A DNA stretch of 64,000 bases from Actinocatenispora sera (GTDB lineage Bacteria > Actinomycetota > Actinomycetes > Mycobacteriales > Micromonosporaceae): the NCBI RefSeq assembly GCF_018324685.1, contig NZ_AP023354.1, positions 124,001-188,000 on the forward strand. Direction: 5' to 3'. Below, in pieces: positions 7,528-17,464 of the stretch. Under the pieces are notes generated by a model, which was given only the letters and a program-made list of their open reading frames with translations, did no database searches and was not told the origin of the DNA. Position numbers and translations under genes: made by a program. Each line of letters opens with the position of its first letter. The stretch's first letter is position 1.

Positions 7528-9342
7528 GTGCCCCAGGAACCTCCCGAACCCAGCCGCAGTGCGCACAACCCCCTACACAATCTGTGGCGAATCCGGCACT
7601 ATCTGCGTCCCTATCTGGGCCACATGATCGTCATGCTGGTGTCCGCCGGCCTCGCCGTCGGCGCCAGCATCGTGGTCCCGCTGGTCATGCAACGCGTCGT
7701 CGACGGGCCGGTCCGACACCACGACCAGAACGGCCTGATCTGGTTCGGGCTGGCAGCGCTCGCCCTCGGCGCGCTGGAAGCGTTCATGGTCTTCCTCCGC
7801 CGCTGGACCCAGTCGTACGCGTCGCTGTCGATGGAGGCCGACGTCCGCGACGACCTGTACGCGCACATGCAGAAGCTGCCGCTGACGTTCCACGACCGCT
7901 GGCAGTCCGGGCAGCTGCTGTCCCGGGCGATCACCGACATCGGCTCGCTGCGCCGGTTCCTGTCCTTCGGCGTGATCTACCTGATCGTCAACGTCTGCCA
8001 GTACATCGTGGTCGTCGTCCTGCTGATCCGGCTGTACCCGCCGCTCGGCGCCCTGGTCGCGCTGTCCGCGGTGCCGCTGTTCCTGATCAGCCGGCAGTTC
8101 GCGAAGCGGTTCCTGCGGGTGTCCCGGCAGGTGCAGGACGCCCAGGGCGACCTCGCCACCTACGTCGAGGAGTCGGCGCACGGGATCCGGGCGGTCAAGG
8201 CGTTCGGCCGGCGCCACCACATGTTCACCCGGTTCACCGCCAACGCCGACAAGGTCTACCAGCTCGCGGTGCAGCGGGCCCGGCTCGACTCCCGCTTCGC
8301 CCCGCTGTACGAGCTGATCCCGAACCTGTCGCTCGCGGTCATCATCGTTGTCGGCGCCGTCGCGGTGGTCCAGCACCACATGACGCTCGGCCAGCTCGTC
8401 GCGTTCGCCACGCTGCAGATGGGGCTGGTCTGGCCGGTCGAGTCGCTCGGCTGGATCCTCGCCAGCGGGCAGGAGGCGATGACCGCCGCCGACCGCATCT
8501 ACGACGTGTTCGACACCGAGCCCACCGTCGTCGACCGGCCCGGCGCCATCGACCTGCGGCGCGACCAGCTGCGCGGCGCGGTGCGGTTCTCCGACGTCCG
8601 GTTCAGCTACCCGGGCAGCGACACCCCGGTGCTCTCCGGCATCGACCTGGACATCGCCCCCGGCGAGACGATGGCGCTGGTCGGCGTCACCGGCTCCGGC
8701 AAGACCACCGCCGTCTCGCTCGTCCCCCGGCTGTACGACGTGACCGGCGGCCGGATCACCATCGACGGCCACGACGTTCGCGACTGCACGCTCGACTCGC
8801 TGCGCCGCAACGTCGCCACCGCGTTCGAGGAGCCGATCCTGTTCTCCATGAGCGTCCGGGAGAACCTGGCGCTCGGCCGCCCCGACGCCACCGACGACGA
8901 CCTCGCCGAGGCGCTGCGCGTCGCCCAGGCCGACTTCGTGTACGAGCTGCCCTGGGGGTTGGACACCCGGGTCGGCGAGCAGGGACTGTCGCTGTCCGGC
9001 GGGCAGCGGCAGCGGCTCGCGCTCGCCCGCGCCGTCGTGTCCCGGCCCAAGGTGCTGGTGCTCGACGACCCGCTCTCCGCCCTGGACGTCAACACCGAGG
9101 CCCTGGTCGAGGAGGCACTGGAACGGGTACTCGCCGGTACCACCGCGCTGTTGGTGGTGCACCGGCCCAGCACCGTCGCGCTCGCCGACCGGGTCGCGCT
9201 GCTGGAGGACGGCCGGATCACCGCCGTCGGTACCCACTCCGAACTGCTCGCCACCGTGCCGAGCTACCGCGCCGTGCTGTCCGCCGAGGCGGACGACCGA
9301 CCGGATCTGCTGCCCGAGGGGAAGGGGGTCGCGGCCCGATGA
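7528..9342 (+). CDS. ABC exporter half-transporter with degenerate catalytic site
   Basis: A 604-residue type IV ABC exporter subunit: six TM helices (about 30-320), then a nucleotide-binding domain with Walker A GVTGSGKTT, signature LSGGQRQR and Walker B VLVLDDPLSALD. The catalytic glutamate after Walker B is replaced by Asp, while its signature motif is canonical. This is the pattern of the regulatory half in heterodimeric exporters such as TM287/288 or BmrCD. It overlaps the next ABC gene by ATGA, so the two are translationally coupled and should form one exporter, probably for a drug or lipid. The GTG start is supported by the -10-like TAACGT 6 nt upstream. Confidence 0.92.
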   Translation: MPQEPPEPSRSAHNPLHNLWRIRHYLRPYLGHMIVMLVSAGLAVGASIVVPLVMQRVVDGPVRHHDQNGLIWFGLAALALGALEAFMVFLRRWTQSYASLSMEADVRDDLYAHMQKLPLTFHDRWQSGQLLSRAITDIGSLRRFLSFGVIYLIVNVCQYIVVVVLLIRLYPPLGALVALSAVPLFLISRQFAKRFLRVSRQVQDAQGDLATYVEESAHGIRAVKAFGRRHHMFTRFTANADKVYQLAVQRARLDSRFAPLYELIPNLSLAVIIVVGAVAVVQHHMTLGQLVAFATLQMGLVWPVESLGWILASGQEAMTAADRIYDVFDTEPTVVDRPGAIDLRRDQLRGAVRFSDVRFSYPGSDTPVLSGIDLDIAPGETMALVGVTGSGKTTAVSLVPRLYDVTGGRITIDGHDVRDCTLDSLRRNVATAFEEPILFSMSVRENLALGRPDATDDDLAEALRVAQADFVYELPWGLDTRVGEQGLSLSGGQRQRLALARAVVSRPKVLVLDDPLSALDVNTEALVEEALERVLAGTTALLVVHRPSTVALADRVALLEDGRITAVGTHSELLATVPSYRAVLSAEADDRPDLLPEGKGVAAR

Positions 9343-11237
9343 GCACACGTCAGCGCACCCCGGACCGGCGCGCCAACACACCGAGCGGCCCCGACGAGCC
9401 GCTCGACATCGAGGCGTGGCGCGGGATCGCCAGCGAGGAGAACTCCGAACGTACCGCCGCGGAGGCGACCGACCGGCGATCGGTGGCCCGGCTGCGCTCC
9501 CGCAGCATGCAGCTGCTCGGCTCGCTGGTCCGGCCGCACCGCCGCATCCTCGCGCTCGCCGTGGTACTGCTGCTGGTGCAGGACGTGGCCACGATGGCCG
9601 GCCCGTTCCTGGTCCAGGTCGGCATCGACCGCGGTATCCCGCCGCTGCGCGATCACCACAGCTACGCGGTGCTGGTCTCCGTCGGAGTCGCGTTCCTCGT
9701 CGCGTCCGGACTCGGCTACCTGACCAAGCGCGCGTTCCTGATGCTGTCCGGCCGCATCGGCCAGTCGATCCTGTTCGACCTGCGCCGCCGGGTGTACAAG
9801 CACTTCCAGAAGCTGTCCCTGTCGTTCCACGAGCGGTACACGTCGGGGCGCATGATCGCCCGGCTGACCTCCGACATGGACTCCATCTCGGAGATGGTCG
9901 ACAACGGCATCGACGATCTGGTGCTCGCCGGGCTGAACGTGCTCAGCGTGGCGGTCATCCTGCTGTTCCTGGACTGGCCGCTGGCGCTCGTGACGCTGTG
10001 CTCGTTCCCGTTCCTGCTGTGGCTGTCGGCGTGGTTCCGCAACCAGTCGGCCCGGGCGTACCGGAAGACGCGCGAGACGGTGTCGCTGGTCATCGTGCAC
10101 TTCGTCGAGTCGCTCGGCGGCATCCGCGCGGTCCACGCGTACCGGCGCGAGCCGCGCAACCAGGAGATCTTCGAGGCCGTCAACCACGAGTACAAGCGGG
10201 CCAACCAGCGTGCGTTCCGGCTGATCGCGATCTTCTCCCCCGGGATCAAGCTGATCGGCAACGTCACCATCGCCGTCGTCCTCACCTACGGCGGCTACCG
10301 GGTGCTGCACGGCCAGGCCGAGATCGGCGTGCTCGCCGCGTTCGTGCTGTACCTGCGGAAGTTCTTCGAGCCGATGCAGGACCTGTCGATGTTCTACAAC
10401 TCGCTGCAGTCGGCCACCGCCGCACTGGAGAAGCTCGCCGGCGTCCTGGACGAGAAGCCCGACGTCGCCGAACCGGCCACCCCGCACGAGCTGACCGCCG
10501 CCCGCGGCGAGCTGCGGTTCGAGGCCGTGCAGTTCGGCTACCGGGCCGACCGGCTCGTGCTGCCCGAGCTGAACCTGACGCTGCCCGCCGGTCAGACCGT
10601 CGCGGTCGTCGGCGCCACCGGCGCCGGCAAGACCACCATCGCCAAGCTGGTGTCCCGGTTCTACGACCCGACCGCCGGCCGGGTCGCCCTCGACGGCGTC
10701 GACCTGCGCGAGGTGTCCGAGGTCGATCTGCGGCGCGCGGTCGTCATGGTCACCCAGGAGAACTTCCTGTTCTCCGGCACGGTGCGGGAGAACATCGCGT
10801 TCGGCAAGCCGGACGCCACCGACGAGGAGATCGAACGCGCCGCCCGGGCCATCGGCGCGCACGAGTTCATCGCCGCGCTGCCCGACGGGTACGGCACCGA
10901 CGTGGCGAAGGGCGGCGGGCGGCTGTCCGCCGGGCAGCGGCAGCTCGTCGCGTTCGCCCGGGCGTTCCTGGCCGACCCGGCGGTACTCATCCTCGACGAG
11001 GCGACCAGCTCGCTGGACATCCCGTCCGAGCGCCTGGTGCAGCGGGCGCTGCGCACGATCCTCGCCGACCGTACCGCGATCGTGATCGCGCACCGACTGT
11101 CCACAGTGGAGATCGCCGACCGGGTACTGGTTCTGGACGCCGGCATCGTGGTGGAGGACGGCACCCCGGCGCAGCTCATCGACGGCGACGGCCGCTACGC
11201 CGACCTGCACCGTCAGTGGGAGGACTCCCTGGTCTGA
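9339..11237 (+). CDS. ABC exporter half-transporter, catalytically competent partner
   Basis: A 632-residue ABC exporter subunit with a charged N-terminal extension (about 1-65), six TM helices and a nucleotide-binding domain. Walker A is GATGAGKTT, Walker B ILDEATSSLD has the intact catalytic Glu, and the H-loop is IAHRLSTV. Its signature is LSAGQRQL instead of LSGGQ. In the head-to-tail dimer this altered signature pairs with the partner's Walker A, so one composite site is non-canonical in signature and the partner's Walker B residue is altered too. It starts within the stop of the first subunit. Confidence 0.92.
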   Translation: MSTRQRTPDRRANTPSGPDEPLDIEAWRGIASEENSERTAAEATDRRSVARLRSRSMQLLGSLVRPHRRILALAVVLLLVQDVATMAGPFLVQVGIDRGIPPLRDHHSYAVLVSVGVAFLVASGLGYLTKRAFLMLSGRIGQSILFDLRRRVYKHFQKLSLSFHERYTSGRMIARLTSDMDSISEMVDNGIDDLVLAGLNVLSVAVILLFLDWPLALVTLCSFPFLLWLSAWFRNQSARAYRKTRETVSLVIVHFVESLGGIRAVHAYRREPRNQEIFEAVNHEYKRANQRAFRLIAIFSPGIKLIGNVTIAVVLTYGGYRVLHGQAEIGVLAAFVLYLRKFFEPMQDLSMFYNSLQSATAALEKLAGVLDEKPDVAEPATPHELTAARGELRFEAVQFGYRADRLVLPELNLTLPAGQTVAVVGATGAGKTTIAKLVSRFYDPTAGRVALDGVDLREVSEVDLRRAVVMVTQENFLFSGTVRENIAFGKPDATDEEIERAARAIGAHEFIAALPDGYGTDVAKGGGRLSAGQRQLVAFARAFLADPAVLILDEATSSLDIPSERLVQRALRTILADRTAIVIAHRLSTVEIADRVLVLDAGIVVEDGTPAQLIDGDGRYADLHRQWEDSLV

Positions 11238-11336
11238 CGGGTGCCGATATGTCCGCCGCGGCCCCGAGCAATCGACCTGCGCCGATACGATCCGACAGCT
11301 TCATCACCTCCTTTCACCACGCAGAGGGGAACTCGT

Positions 11337-13178
11337 GTGCGAAGACTGTCGATGCGCCGACTCATCGGATGCCTTGCCGTTGCCACGATCGCGGGTACCG
11401 GCATGTCGGCCGCCCCGGCGACCGCTGGCACCTACTACCGGGATCTGAGCCAGGTCAGCTGGTCCTACACCGACTCGCGCGCGCCGGCTGCATCGCATGC
11501 CGATCCGGCCGACCCGGTCCCGCTCGGAGCCTGGCAGGACGAGTCCGGCGCGACGCACGTCTCCCGGGTGTACGCGAGCTTCGATCTCAGCTCGCTGGTC
11601 GGCCGGCACGCGCTCGGCGCACGGCTCTACGCCAAGGAGTCGACCGCGACCGACTGCGCCGACCGGCAGATCGAGGTGTGGCGCACCGCGGACGGGCCAC
11701 CCCACCCGACCTGGCAGCACCCGCGACACCCGCTCCGCCAGGTAGGCACCATCGGCGCCACCAGCCGCTGCCCGTCTCCGCTCGCCGTCGACCTGACCCA
11801 CGCCGTCACCTCGGCGCTGGCCGACGGGCACACCACCCTGTCCCTCGAACTCCGCGAGCCCGCCGACGTGGAGGGACAGCTCGCCCACGGGCGGCAACTG
11901 GACGCCGGCTACGGCCTGAAACTCGACGTCAGCTCCAACGGGACGCCCAGTACTCCCACCGAGCTGTCCAACGACAGCCGGCCGTGTGCGAGCGACACCG
12001 CGTACCCCTACCTTCCCGCCACCGACCTGAGGCTGGCGGCGCGCTTCTCCGATCCCGACTCCAGTGACCGCCCCACCGGCGAGGTCGAGTACTGGCCGGT
12101 GGACCACCCGGATCAGCGCACGGTGCTGACCGCGACCTCGGTCTCCAACGGATCGATCCACGGCTTCACGGTCACCGGGACGTTGAACGACGGCGCCACC
12201 TACGCCTGGCACGCCCGTACCAGGGACGACCTGGACGAGTCGTCGTGGTCCACGACGTGCTACTTCGTCGCGGACGCGGCCGGCCCGGCGAACCCACCGG
12301 CGGTCTCGTCGGACAACTACAGCACGACCGGTCCGAACACCGGCGGCACCCCGATCGACCTCACGTTCGACGCCAACGGCGAGACCGACGTGGCGGCCTT
12401 CCAGTACTCGTGGGACACGCTCAGCATCCCGGTCACGCCGGTCGGGCAGAACTGGACCGACCCGTTCGACGGCGACCAGTTCGTCCGCGCCGACCACCTC
12501 GGCGGCTCGGCCACCCTCCAGCTGGTACCGCCGGAGAGCGGACCGGTGACGCTGAAGGTGGCGAGTTACGACCGCGCCTACCAGCGGTCGACGATCACCA
12601 CGATTCGCTTCGTCGTGGGCGACACGTCTCCCCGGGTCACGACCGACCAGGACCCTCAGTACGAGACCCCGCTCACCGTGCACCTCGCGCCCGGGCCCCA
12701 CGTGGACAGCGTCAGCAGCTACGAGTACCAGGTCGACTACGGCGAGTCGGTGACGGTTCCCGCGCAACCGGACGGCACCGCAACGATCACCATCACGCTC
12801 ACCGACCCGACCAGCAACTGGGTCTACGTGCGCAGCCACAGCCCGAACGGTTGGGTCTCCTCCTGGTACCGATGGTGGATCCGGTTGGACACGGCGCCCA
12901 CCGTCACCTCCGACACCTATCCGGAAAACACCACCGGCGGCGGGCCAGGCGTCCCGGGCGACTTCACCTTCTCCTCGGGCGTATCGACCGTGGTGTCCTT
13001 CCGGTACTCGTTCGACGGCGCCGCGGGCACGGTCGTCGATGCCGCCGACGGAGGCTCGGCGACCGTATCGTGGACGCCGACAGCCAGCGGGTCGCACTAC
13101 GTCTACGTCTCCCCGATCACCTCCGACGGCACTCAACTGTCCACAACCTTCTACGCATTCACCGTCGCCGCGCAGTGA
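11337..13178 (+). CDS. secreted DNRLRE-like / Ig-like repeat protein
   Basis: A 613-residue exported protein. The GTG at 11337 has GAGGGG 8-9 nt upstream; the product begins with a signal peptide (RRLIGCLAVATIAGTGMSA, cleavage likely after APATAG). An N-terminal domain of about 180 residues resembles the DNRLRE fold seen at the front of secreted RHS and wall proteins (ARLYAKE, VDLTHAVTSAL). Several Ig/FN3-like beta domains follow, with recurring blocks (YAWHARTRDD, AFQYSWD, YEYQVDYG, FRYSFDGAAG). No RHS repeats, toxin tip, LPXTG or catalytic motif is present. Function unknown; an extracellular binding or scaffold role is inference. Confidence 0.75.
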   Translation: MRRLSMRRLIGCLAVATIAGTGMSAAPATAGTYYRDLSQVSWSYTDSRAPAASHADPADPVPLGAWQDESGATHVSRVYASFDLSSLVGRHALGARLYAKESTATDCADRQIEVWRTADGPPHPTWQHPRHPLRQVGTIGATSRCPSPLAVDLTHAVTSALADGHTTLSLELREPADVEGQLAHGRQLDAGYGLKLDVSSNGTPSTPTELSNDSRPCASDTAYPYLPATDLRLAARFSDPDSSDRPTGEVEYWPVDHPDQRTVLTATSVSNGSIHGFTVTGTLNDGATYAWHARTRDDLDESSWSTTCYFVADAAGPANPPAVSSDNYSTTGPNTGGTPIDLTFDANGETDVAAFQYSWDTLSIPVTPVGQNWTDPFDGDQFVRADHLGGSATLQLVPPESGPVTLKVASYDRAYQRSTITTIRFVVGDTSPRVTTDQDPQYETPLTVHLAPGPHVDSVSSYEYQVDYGESVTVPAQPDGTATITITLTDPTSNWVYVRSHSPNGWVSSWYRWWIRLDTAPTVTSDTYPENTTGGGPGVPGDFTFSSGVSTVVSFRYSFDGAAGTVVDAADGGSATVSWTPTASGSHYVYVSPITSDGTQLSTTFYAFTVAAQ

Positions 13179-13186
13179 TGTACGAG

Positions 13187-13224
13187 CGTCTCCCGGTGGC
13201 ATCACCGACCGCCACCGGGAGACG
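13187..13224 (+). terminator. hairpin terminator after the secreted repeat protein
   Basis: CGTCTCCCGGTGGC and GCCACCGGGAGACG form a perfect 14-bp stem with a 10-nt loop, 8 bp after the stop codon. Confidence 0.75.
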
Positions 13225-13379
13225 TTCGAGCGCTCTTCGTCCACTTCGTGTCCTGATGTCCCATTCGAGGCCGGACGGTCGGACCGGTTGCCGCGCGTGC
13301 GTACTCACCGAGGCCGGTGCCCGATCGGAACGGGCGATGCGAACAGACGCGGAGCTGGCAGCTACGACGCAGGCGTGGC

Positions 13380-13385
13380 TATTCT
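13380..13385 (+). promoter_or_regulatory. leaderless -10 of the DUF222/HNH gene
   Basis: TATTCT lies 6 nt before the ATG at 13392 and no ribosome-binding site is present. Confidence 0.5.
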
Positions 13386-13391
13386 GGACAC

Positions 13392-14705
13392 ATGTTCGAA
13401 ACGGGGGCGGTGTGCGTCGGCGATCCCACCGTGCCCGACATCGTGGACGACCCCCTCGGTGAACCCCCGATCGACCCCGCTGGCCTCGAACCACCCGTGG
13501 ACCAGTCCGCCTTCGAACTGCCGGTGCTGCCGGCGGACTGGCTGGACACAGACGACTGCCTCTCCGCCCTCGCCGCGGCCGAACAGCAGATCGCGATGCT
13601 CTACGCACGGCAGTCCCGGGTCATCGCCCGATTCGCCGAGCTCCGCCGCGAGCACCCACTACGCCCAACCTCCGAGTTCGCTGCCGACGAGCTCGCCGCC
13701 GCGCTGAGCTGGCCGCGCTGGCAGGCGACCCGGCGCCTCGCCGATGCCGAAGCGCTGACCAGCCGGCTCCCGGTGACGATGGCGGCGCTCGACGTCGGCG
13801 CGATCGATCAGCCGACGGCGGAAGGTCTCTGCCGGACGACCGCACAGGTGGCCGATCCTGCCGTCGTCCACGCCGTGGAGCAACGAGCGCTCGGGCCGAA
13901 CCCCGAGACGCTGACCAGCGGACAGGTTCGAGCACGAGCCCGGCGCGCGGTCGCCGAACTCGACCCGCACCACGCCGACCGCCATGCCCGCGCCACCATG
14001 CAGCGGCGGGTCACCCTGGTGCCGCAGGACGACGGGATGGCCGGGCTCTGGGCGTTGCTGCCGGCTGAGGACGCGGTGGCGATTCGCGACCGCCTCACCG
14101 CACTCGCGCGCGACGCCGGCGACGACGCCCGTACCGTCGACCAGCGTCGCGCCGACGCGTTCGTCGACCTGCTGCTCGGCACACCGGCGCAGCGGGAGGT
14201 GCGGGTGAACCTCACGGTCCCGATCGACACGGCGCTGGGCGGGAACAGCCCGGCCGAACTGGCCGGGTACGGGCCGATCGACGCCGACACGGCGCGGCGA
14301 CTCGCAGCCGACGCGACCTGGCGCCGCATCCTCACCGATGAGGCGACAGGTACGGTCGTCGACGTCGGACGCACCACGTACCGGCCACCGGCCGCGCTCG
14401 CCGACTTCGTCGCCGCTCGAGACCAGCGGTGCGTCTTTCCCGGGTGTACCTACCCCGCCGAGTCCTGCGACCTGGACCATACGGTCTCCTGGCAGGACGG
14501 TGGAAGCACCAGCGCGGCAAACCTGGGTGCGCTGTGTCGACACCACCACCGGTTGAAGCATGAGCAGGCATGGCAACTGGAGCAATCCGCGCCCGGCCAT
14601 TTCCGATGGACCAGTCCGACCGGCCGGCGGTACACAACGGGATCAGCACCGCCGCGCGGGCGACCGAGCGCCGGACACCCAACCCGCCCCGAAAGCGACC
14701 CCTAG
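13392..14705 (+). CDS. DUF222 / HNH endonuclease-domain protein (13E12 family)
   Basis: A 437-residue protein with a DUF222 region (about 60-330) and a C-terminal HNH nuclease motif: CVFPGC, CDLDHTVSW, NLGALCRHHHRLKH, giving the His-Asn-His set and the paired Cys of the zinc-binding form. The family is common in actinobacteria (REP13E12 of mycobacteria) and often linked to mobile DNA, but this copy has no flanking repeats, recombinase or atypical composition. Its job is unknown; nuclease activity is inferred from the intact motif. The start is set by TATTCT 6 nt upstream. Confidence 0.88.
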   Translation: MFETGAVCVGDPTVPDIVDDPLGEPPIDPAGLEPPVDQSAFELPVLPADWLDTDDCLSALAAAEQQIAMLYARQSRVIARFAELRREHPLRPTSEFAADELAAALSWPRWQATRRLADAEALTSRLPVTMAALDVGAIDQPTAEGLCRTTAQVADPAVVHAVEQRALGPNPETLTSGQVRARARRAVAELDPHHADRHARATMQRRVTLVPQDDGMAGLWALLPAEDAVAIRDRLTALARDAGDDARTVDQRRADAFVDLLLGTPAQREVRVNLTVPIDTALGGNSPAELAGYGPIDADTARRLAADATWRRILTDEATGTVVDVGRTTYRPPAALADFVAARDQRCVFPGCTYPAESCDLDHTVSWQDGGSTSAANLGALCRHHHRLKHEQAWQLEQSAPGHFRWTSPTGRRYTTGSAPPRGRPSAGHPTRPESDP

Positions 14706-14741
14706 GTCAGGAAACTCGTCGCCGGCGATGGCCGCACTCCG

Positions 14742-14747
14742 TAGCAT
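14742..14747 (+). promoter_or_regulatory. leaderless -10 of valS
   Basis: TAGCAT lies 6 nt before the valS ATG. There is no long leader, so no T-box is expected. Confidence 0.5.
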
Positions 14748-14753
14748 CGGCAC

Positions 14754-17348
14754 ATGACCGATACGGAGCGCGCCGGCGTGCGCGTCCCCGACCGGCCATC
14801 CCTCGACGGGCTGGCCGAGAAGTGGACGCGGCGTTGGGCCGAGCTGGGGACCTACACCTTCGACCGGCGAAAGAACCGGTCCGAGGTATTCGCGATCGAC
14901 ACCCCGCCACTCACCGTATCCGGTTCTGTCCACATTGGACACGCGTTCTCCTACACGCACACCGACATCGTGGCCCGGTTCCAACGGATGCAGGGTAAAG
15001 AGGTCTTCTACCCGGTGGGATGGGATGACAACGGCTTGCCCACCGAACGCCGGGTGCAGAACTACTTCGGGGTGCGCTGCGACCCCACCCTGCCCTATGT
15101 CGCCGGCTACCGGCCGCCCCAGCAGCCGGTAGAAGAACAGCAAGCAGTCTCCCGGCGCAACTTCATCGAACTCTGCGAGAGGCTCACCGCCGACGACGAG
15201 CTGGTGTACGAGGAAACCTGGCGGCGCCTGGGGCTCTCGGTGGACTGGTCCGCGCGCTACACCACGATCGGCGCCTCGGCTCAGGTGGCCAGCCAGCGAG
15301 CCTTCCTCCGGAACCTGCGCAGAGGCGAGGCGTACCAGGCAGAGGCTCCGTCGCTGTGGGACATCTCGTTCGGTACCGCGGTGGCGCAGGCGGAGCTGGA
15401 GGATCGGGACCGTCCCGGTGCCTACCACCGGCTGCTGTTCCGGGCCGCGACGGCCGCGGCCGACCCGGAGGAAGACGGGGGCACCGGCGAGTCCTTGTAC
15501 GTGGACACGACGCGACCGGAGCTACTGCCGGCCTGCGTGGCGCTGGTGTTCCACCCGGACGACGACCGGTATCGGCGACTCGCCGGTACGACGGCGGTGA
15601 CGCCGCTATTCGGCGTCGAGGTGCCGATCCACCCGCATCGGCTCGCCGACCCGGAGAAGGGCACCGGCCTCGCCATGATCTGTACGTTCGGCGATCTGAC
15701 CGACGTGATCTGGTGGCGCGAGCTGAACCTGCCGATCCGCTCGGTGATCGGACGCAACGGCCGGATCCGGCACGACGTACCGGCCGGGCTGGAGTCCGCC
15801 GAGGCGGGTTTCCGGTACGCGCAGCTGGCGGGGCTGACGGTGGCCGCGGCACGGCGGCGAATCGTCAAGCTGCTCCGGGAGTCCGGGGACTTGATCGGGG
15901 AGCCCCAGGCCATCACCCATCCGGTCAAGTTCTACGAGTACGGTGACCAGCCGCTGGAGATCGTCACGGCGCGCCAGTGGTACCTGCGTAACGGCGGGCG
16001 GGAGCTGCCGCTGCGGCAGCGGCTGCTGGAGCGGGGACGCGAGCTGCGCTGGGTGCCGGAGTTCATGCGACATCGGTACGAGCACTGGGTGAACGGGCTG
16101 ACCGGTGACTGGCTGGTGAGCCGGCAACGGTTCTTCGGCGTGCCGATCCCGGTCTGGTACCAGGTTCGAGACGACGGCACGCCCGACCATGACGCGCTGA
16201 TCCTCCCAGCCGAGGCCGAGCTGCCGGTGGATCCGCAGAGCCAGCCGCCGTCCGGATACTCCGAACAGCAGCGTGGCCGGCCGGGCGGGTTCGCCGCCGA
16301 TCCGGACGTGTTCGACACGTGGGCGACCAGTTCGTTGACGCCGCAGATCGCGGGCGGCTGGGAGCGCGACGACGACCTGTTCGACCGGGTGTTCCCGATG
16401 GATCTGCGGCCGCAGGCGCACGAGATCATCCGTACCTGGCTGTTCTCCACGGCGGTGCGTAGCCAGCTGGAACACGACGCGCTGCCGTGGCGTACCGCGG
16501 TCATCTCCGGCTGGATCCTGGACCCGGACCGGAAGAAGATGTCCAAGTCGAAGGGCCGGGCGGTCGGGCCGGACGAGTTGCTGGACCGGCACGGCCCGGA
16601 CGCGGTGCGGTACTGGGCAGCGTGCGGCCGCCCCGGGGCCGACTTCACTCTGGACGAGAACCTGATGCGGGTCGGCCGCCGGCTCGCCACGAAGGTACTC
16701 AACGCCAGTCGGTTCGTGTTGGGTCTGGGTTCGGCCGACGCGTTGCGGGCCCCGGTCACCGAACCGCTCGACCGGGCGATGCTGTCAGAGCTGCGCGGCG
16801 TGATCGCGGCGGCGACGACGGCGTTCCAGGCGTTCGACCACACGGCCGCGTTGGAGGCCGCCGAGCGCTTCTTCTGGGCCTTCTGCGACGACTACCTCGA
16901 ACTGGTCAAGTCCCGCGCGTACGGGGAGCGCGGCGACGCGGCCGCCGCCTCGGCCAGGTCGGCGCTCGGCTGGGCGCTGTCGGCCCAGCTGCGGCTGCTG
17001 GCGCCGGTGGTGCCGTTCGTGACCGACGAGGTCTGGTCGTGGTGGCGGTACGGGTCGATCCACCGCGCCACGTGGCCGACCGCGCACGAGCTGACTCCAC
17101 TGGTGGGCGACGAGCCAGGGCTGCGGCTGGCTACGGTCGGCGAGGCGCTGCGGCAGATCCGGAAGGTGAAGTCGCAGCGGAAGGTCTCGATGCGTACCGA
17201 GGTGTCGCTGGCGGAGGTGAGCGCGCCGGCGGCGGTGATCGAGGAGATCCGGCTCGCGACCGACGATCTGCGCGCCGCCGGCCACATCGACAAGCTGGAG
17301 TTCCATCCGGAGGCGGCGCCCGAGCTCGTGGTGGCCTGCACGTTCTGA
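14754..17348 (+). CDS. valS: valine--tRNA ligase
   Basis: An 864-residue class I aminoacyl-tRNA synthetase that charges tRNA-Val in the cytoplasm. It shows the nucleotide-binding signature VHIGHAFSY (about 61-69), the editing domain insert, the RQWYLRNGG region, DVFDTWATSS, and KKMSKSKG near residue 593, followed by the anticodon-binding domain (LRQIRKVKSQRKVSMRTEV). Length matches the shorter actinobacterial ValS type. The ATG follows TAGCAT by 6 nt. The gene is monocistronic between the HNH gene and the DUF1707 gene. Confidence 0.96.
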   Translation: MTDTERAGVRVPDRPSLDGLAEKWTRRWAELGTYTFDRRKNRSEVFAIDTPPLTVSGSVHIGHAFSYTHTDIVARFQRMQGKEVFYPVGWDDNGLPTERRVQNYFGVRCDPTLPYVAGYRPPQQPVEEQQAVSRRNFIELCERLTADDELVYEETWRRLGLSVDWSARYTTIGASAQVASQRAFLRNLRRGEAYQAEAPSLWDISFGTAVAQAELEDRDRPGAYHRLLFRAATAAADPEEDGGTGESLYVDTTRPELLPACVALVFHPDDDRYRRLAGTTAVTPLFGVEVPIHPHRLADPEKGTGLAMICTFGDLTDVIWWRELNLPIRSVIGRNGRIRHDVPAGLESAEAGFRYAQLAGLTVAAARRRIVKLLRESGDLIGEPQAITHPVKFYEYGDQPLEIVTARQWYLRNGGRELPLRQRLLERGRELRWVPEFMRHRYEHWVNGLTGDWLVSRQRFFGVPIPVWYQVRDDGTPDHDALILPAEAELPVDPQSQPPSGYSEQQRGRPGGFAADPDVFDTWATSSLTPQIAGGWERDDDLFDRVFPMDLRPQAHEIIRTWLFSTAVRSQLEHDALPWRTAVISGWILDPDRKKMSKSKGRAVGPDELLDRHGPDAVRYWAACGRPGADFTLDENLMRVGRRLATKVLNASRFVLGLGSADALRAPVTEPLDRAMLSELRGVIAAATTAFQAFDHTAALEAAERFFWAFCDDYLELVKSRAYGERGDAAAASARSALGWALSAQLRLLAPVVPFVTDEVWSWWRYGSIHRATWPTAHELTPLVGDEPGLRLATVGEALRQIRKVKSQRKVSMRTEVSLAEVSAPAAVIEEIRLATDDLRAAGHIDKLEFHPEAAPELVVACTF

Positions 17349-17451
17349 CGCGTGGTGGCCTGCACGTTGTGATTCGTCCGGTGGGGGTGCACTCCCCCGC
17401 CGGACGACGGTCGGACCGCGCCATGCGGCTGCCCCGGCACGGGGGCGCGGC

Positions 17452-17457
17452 TAGGCT
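17452..17457 (+). promoter_or_regulatory. leaderless -10 of the DUF1707 gene
   Basis: TAGGCT lies 7 nt before the GTG at 17465. Confidence 0.5.
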
Positions 17458-17464
17458 TTCGGCT

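Noticed and set aside
13392-14705. DUF222/HNH gene as part of a mobile element or homing intron
   Set aside because: No flanking direct or inverted repeats, no recombinase and no composition change are visible.
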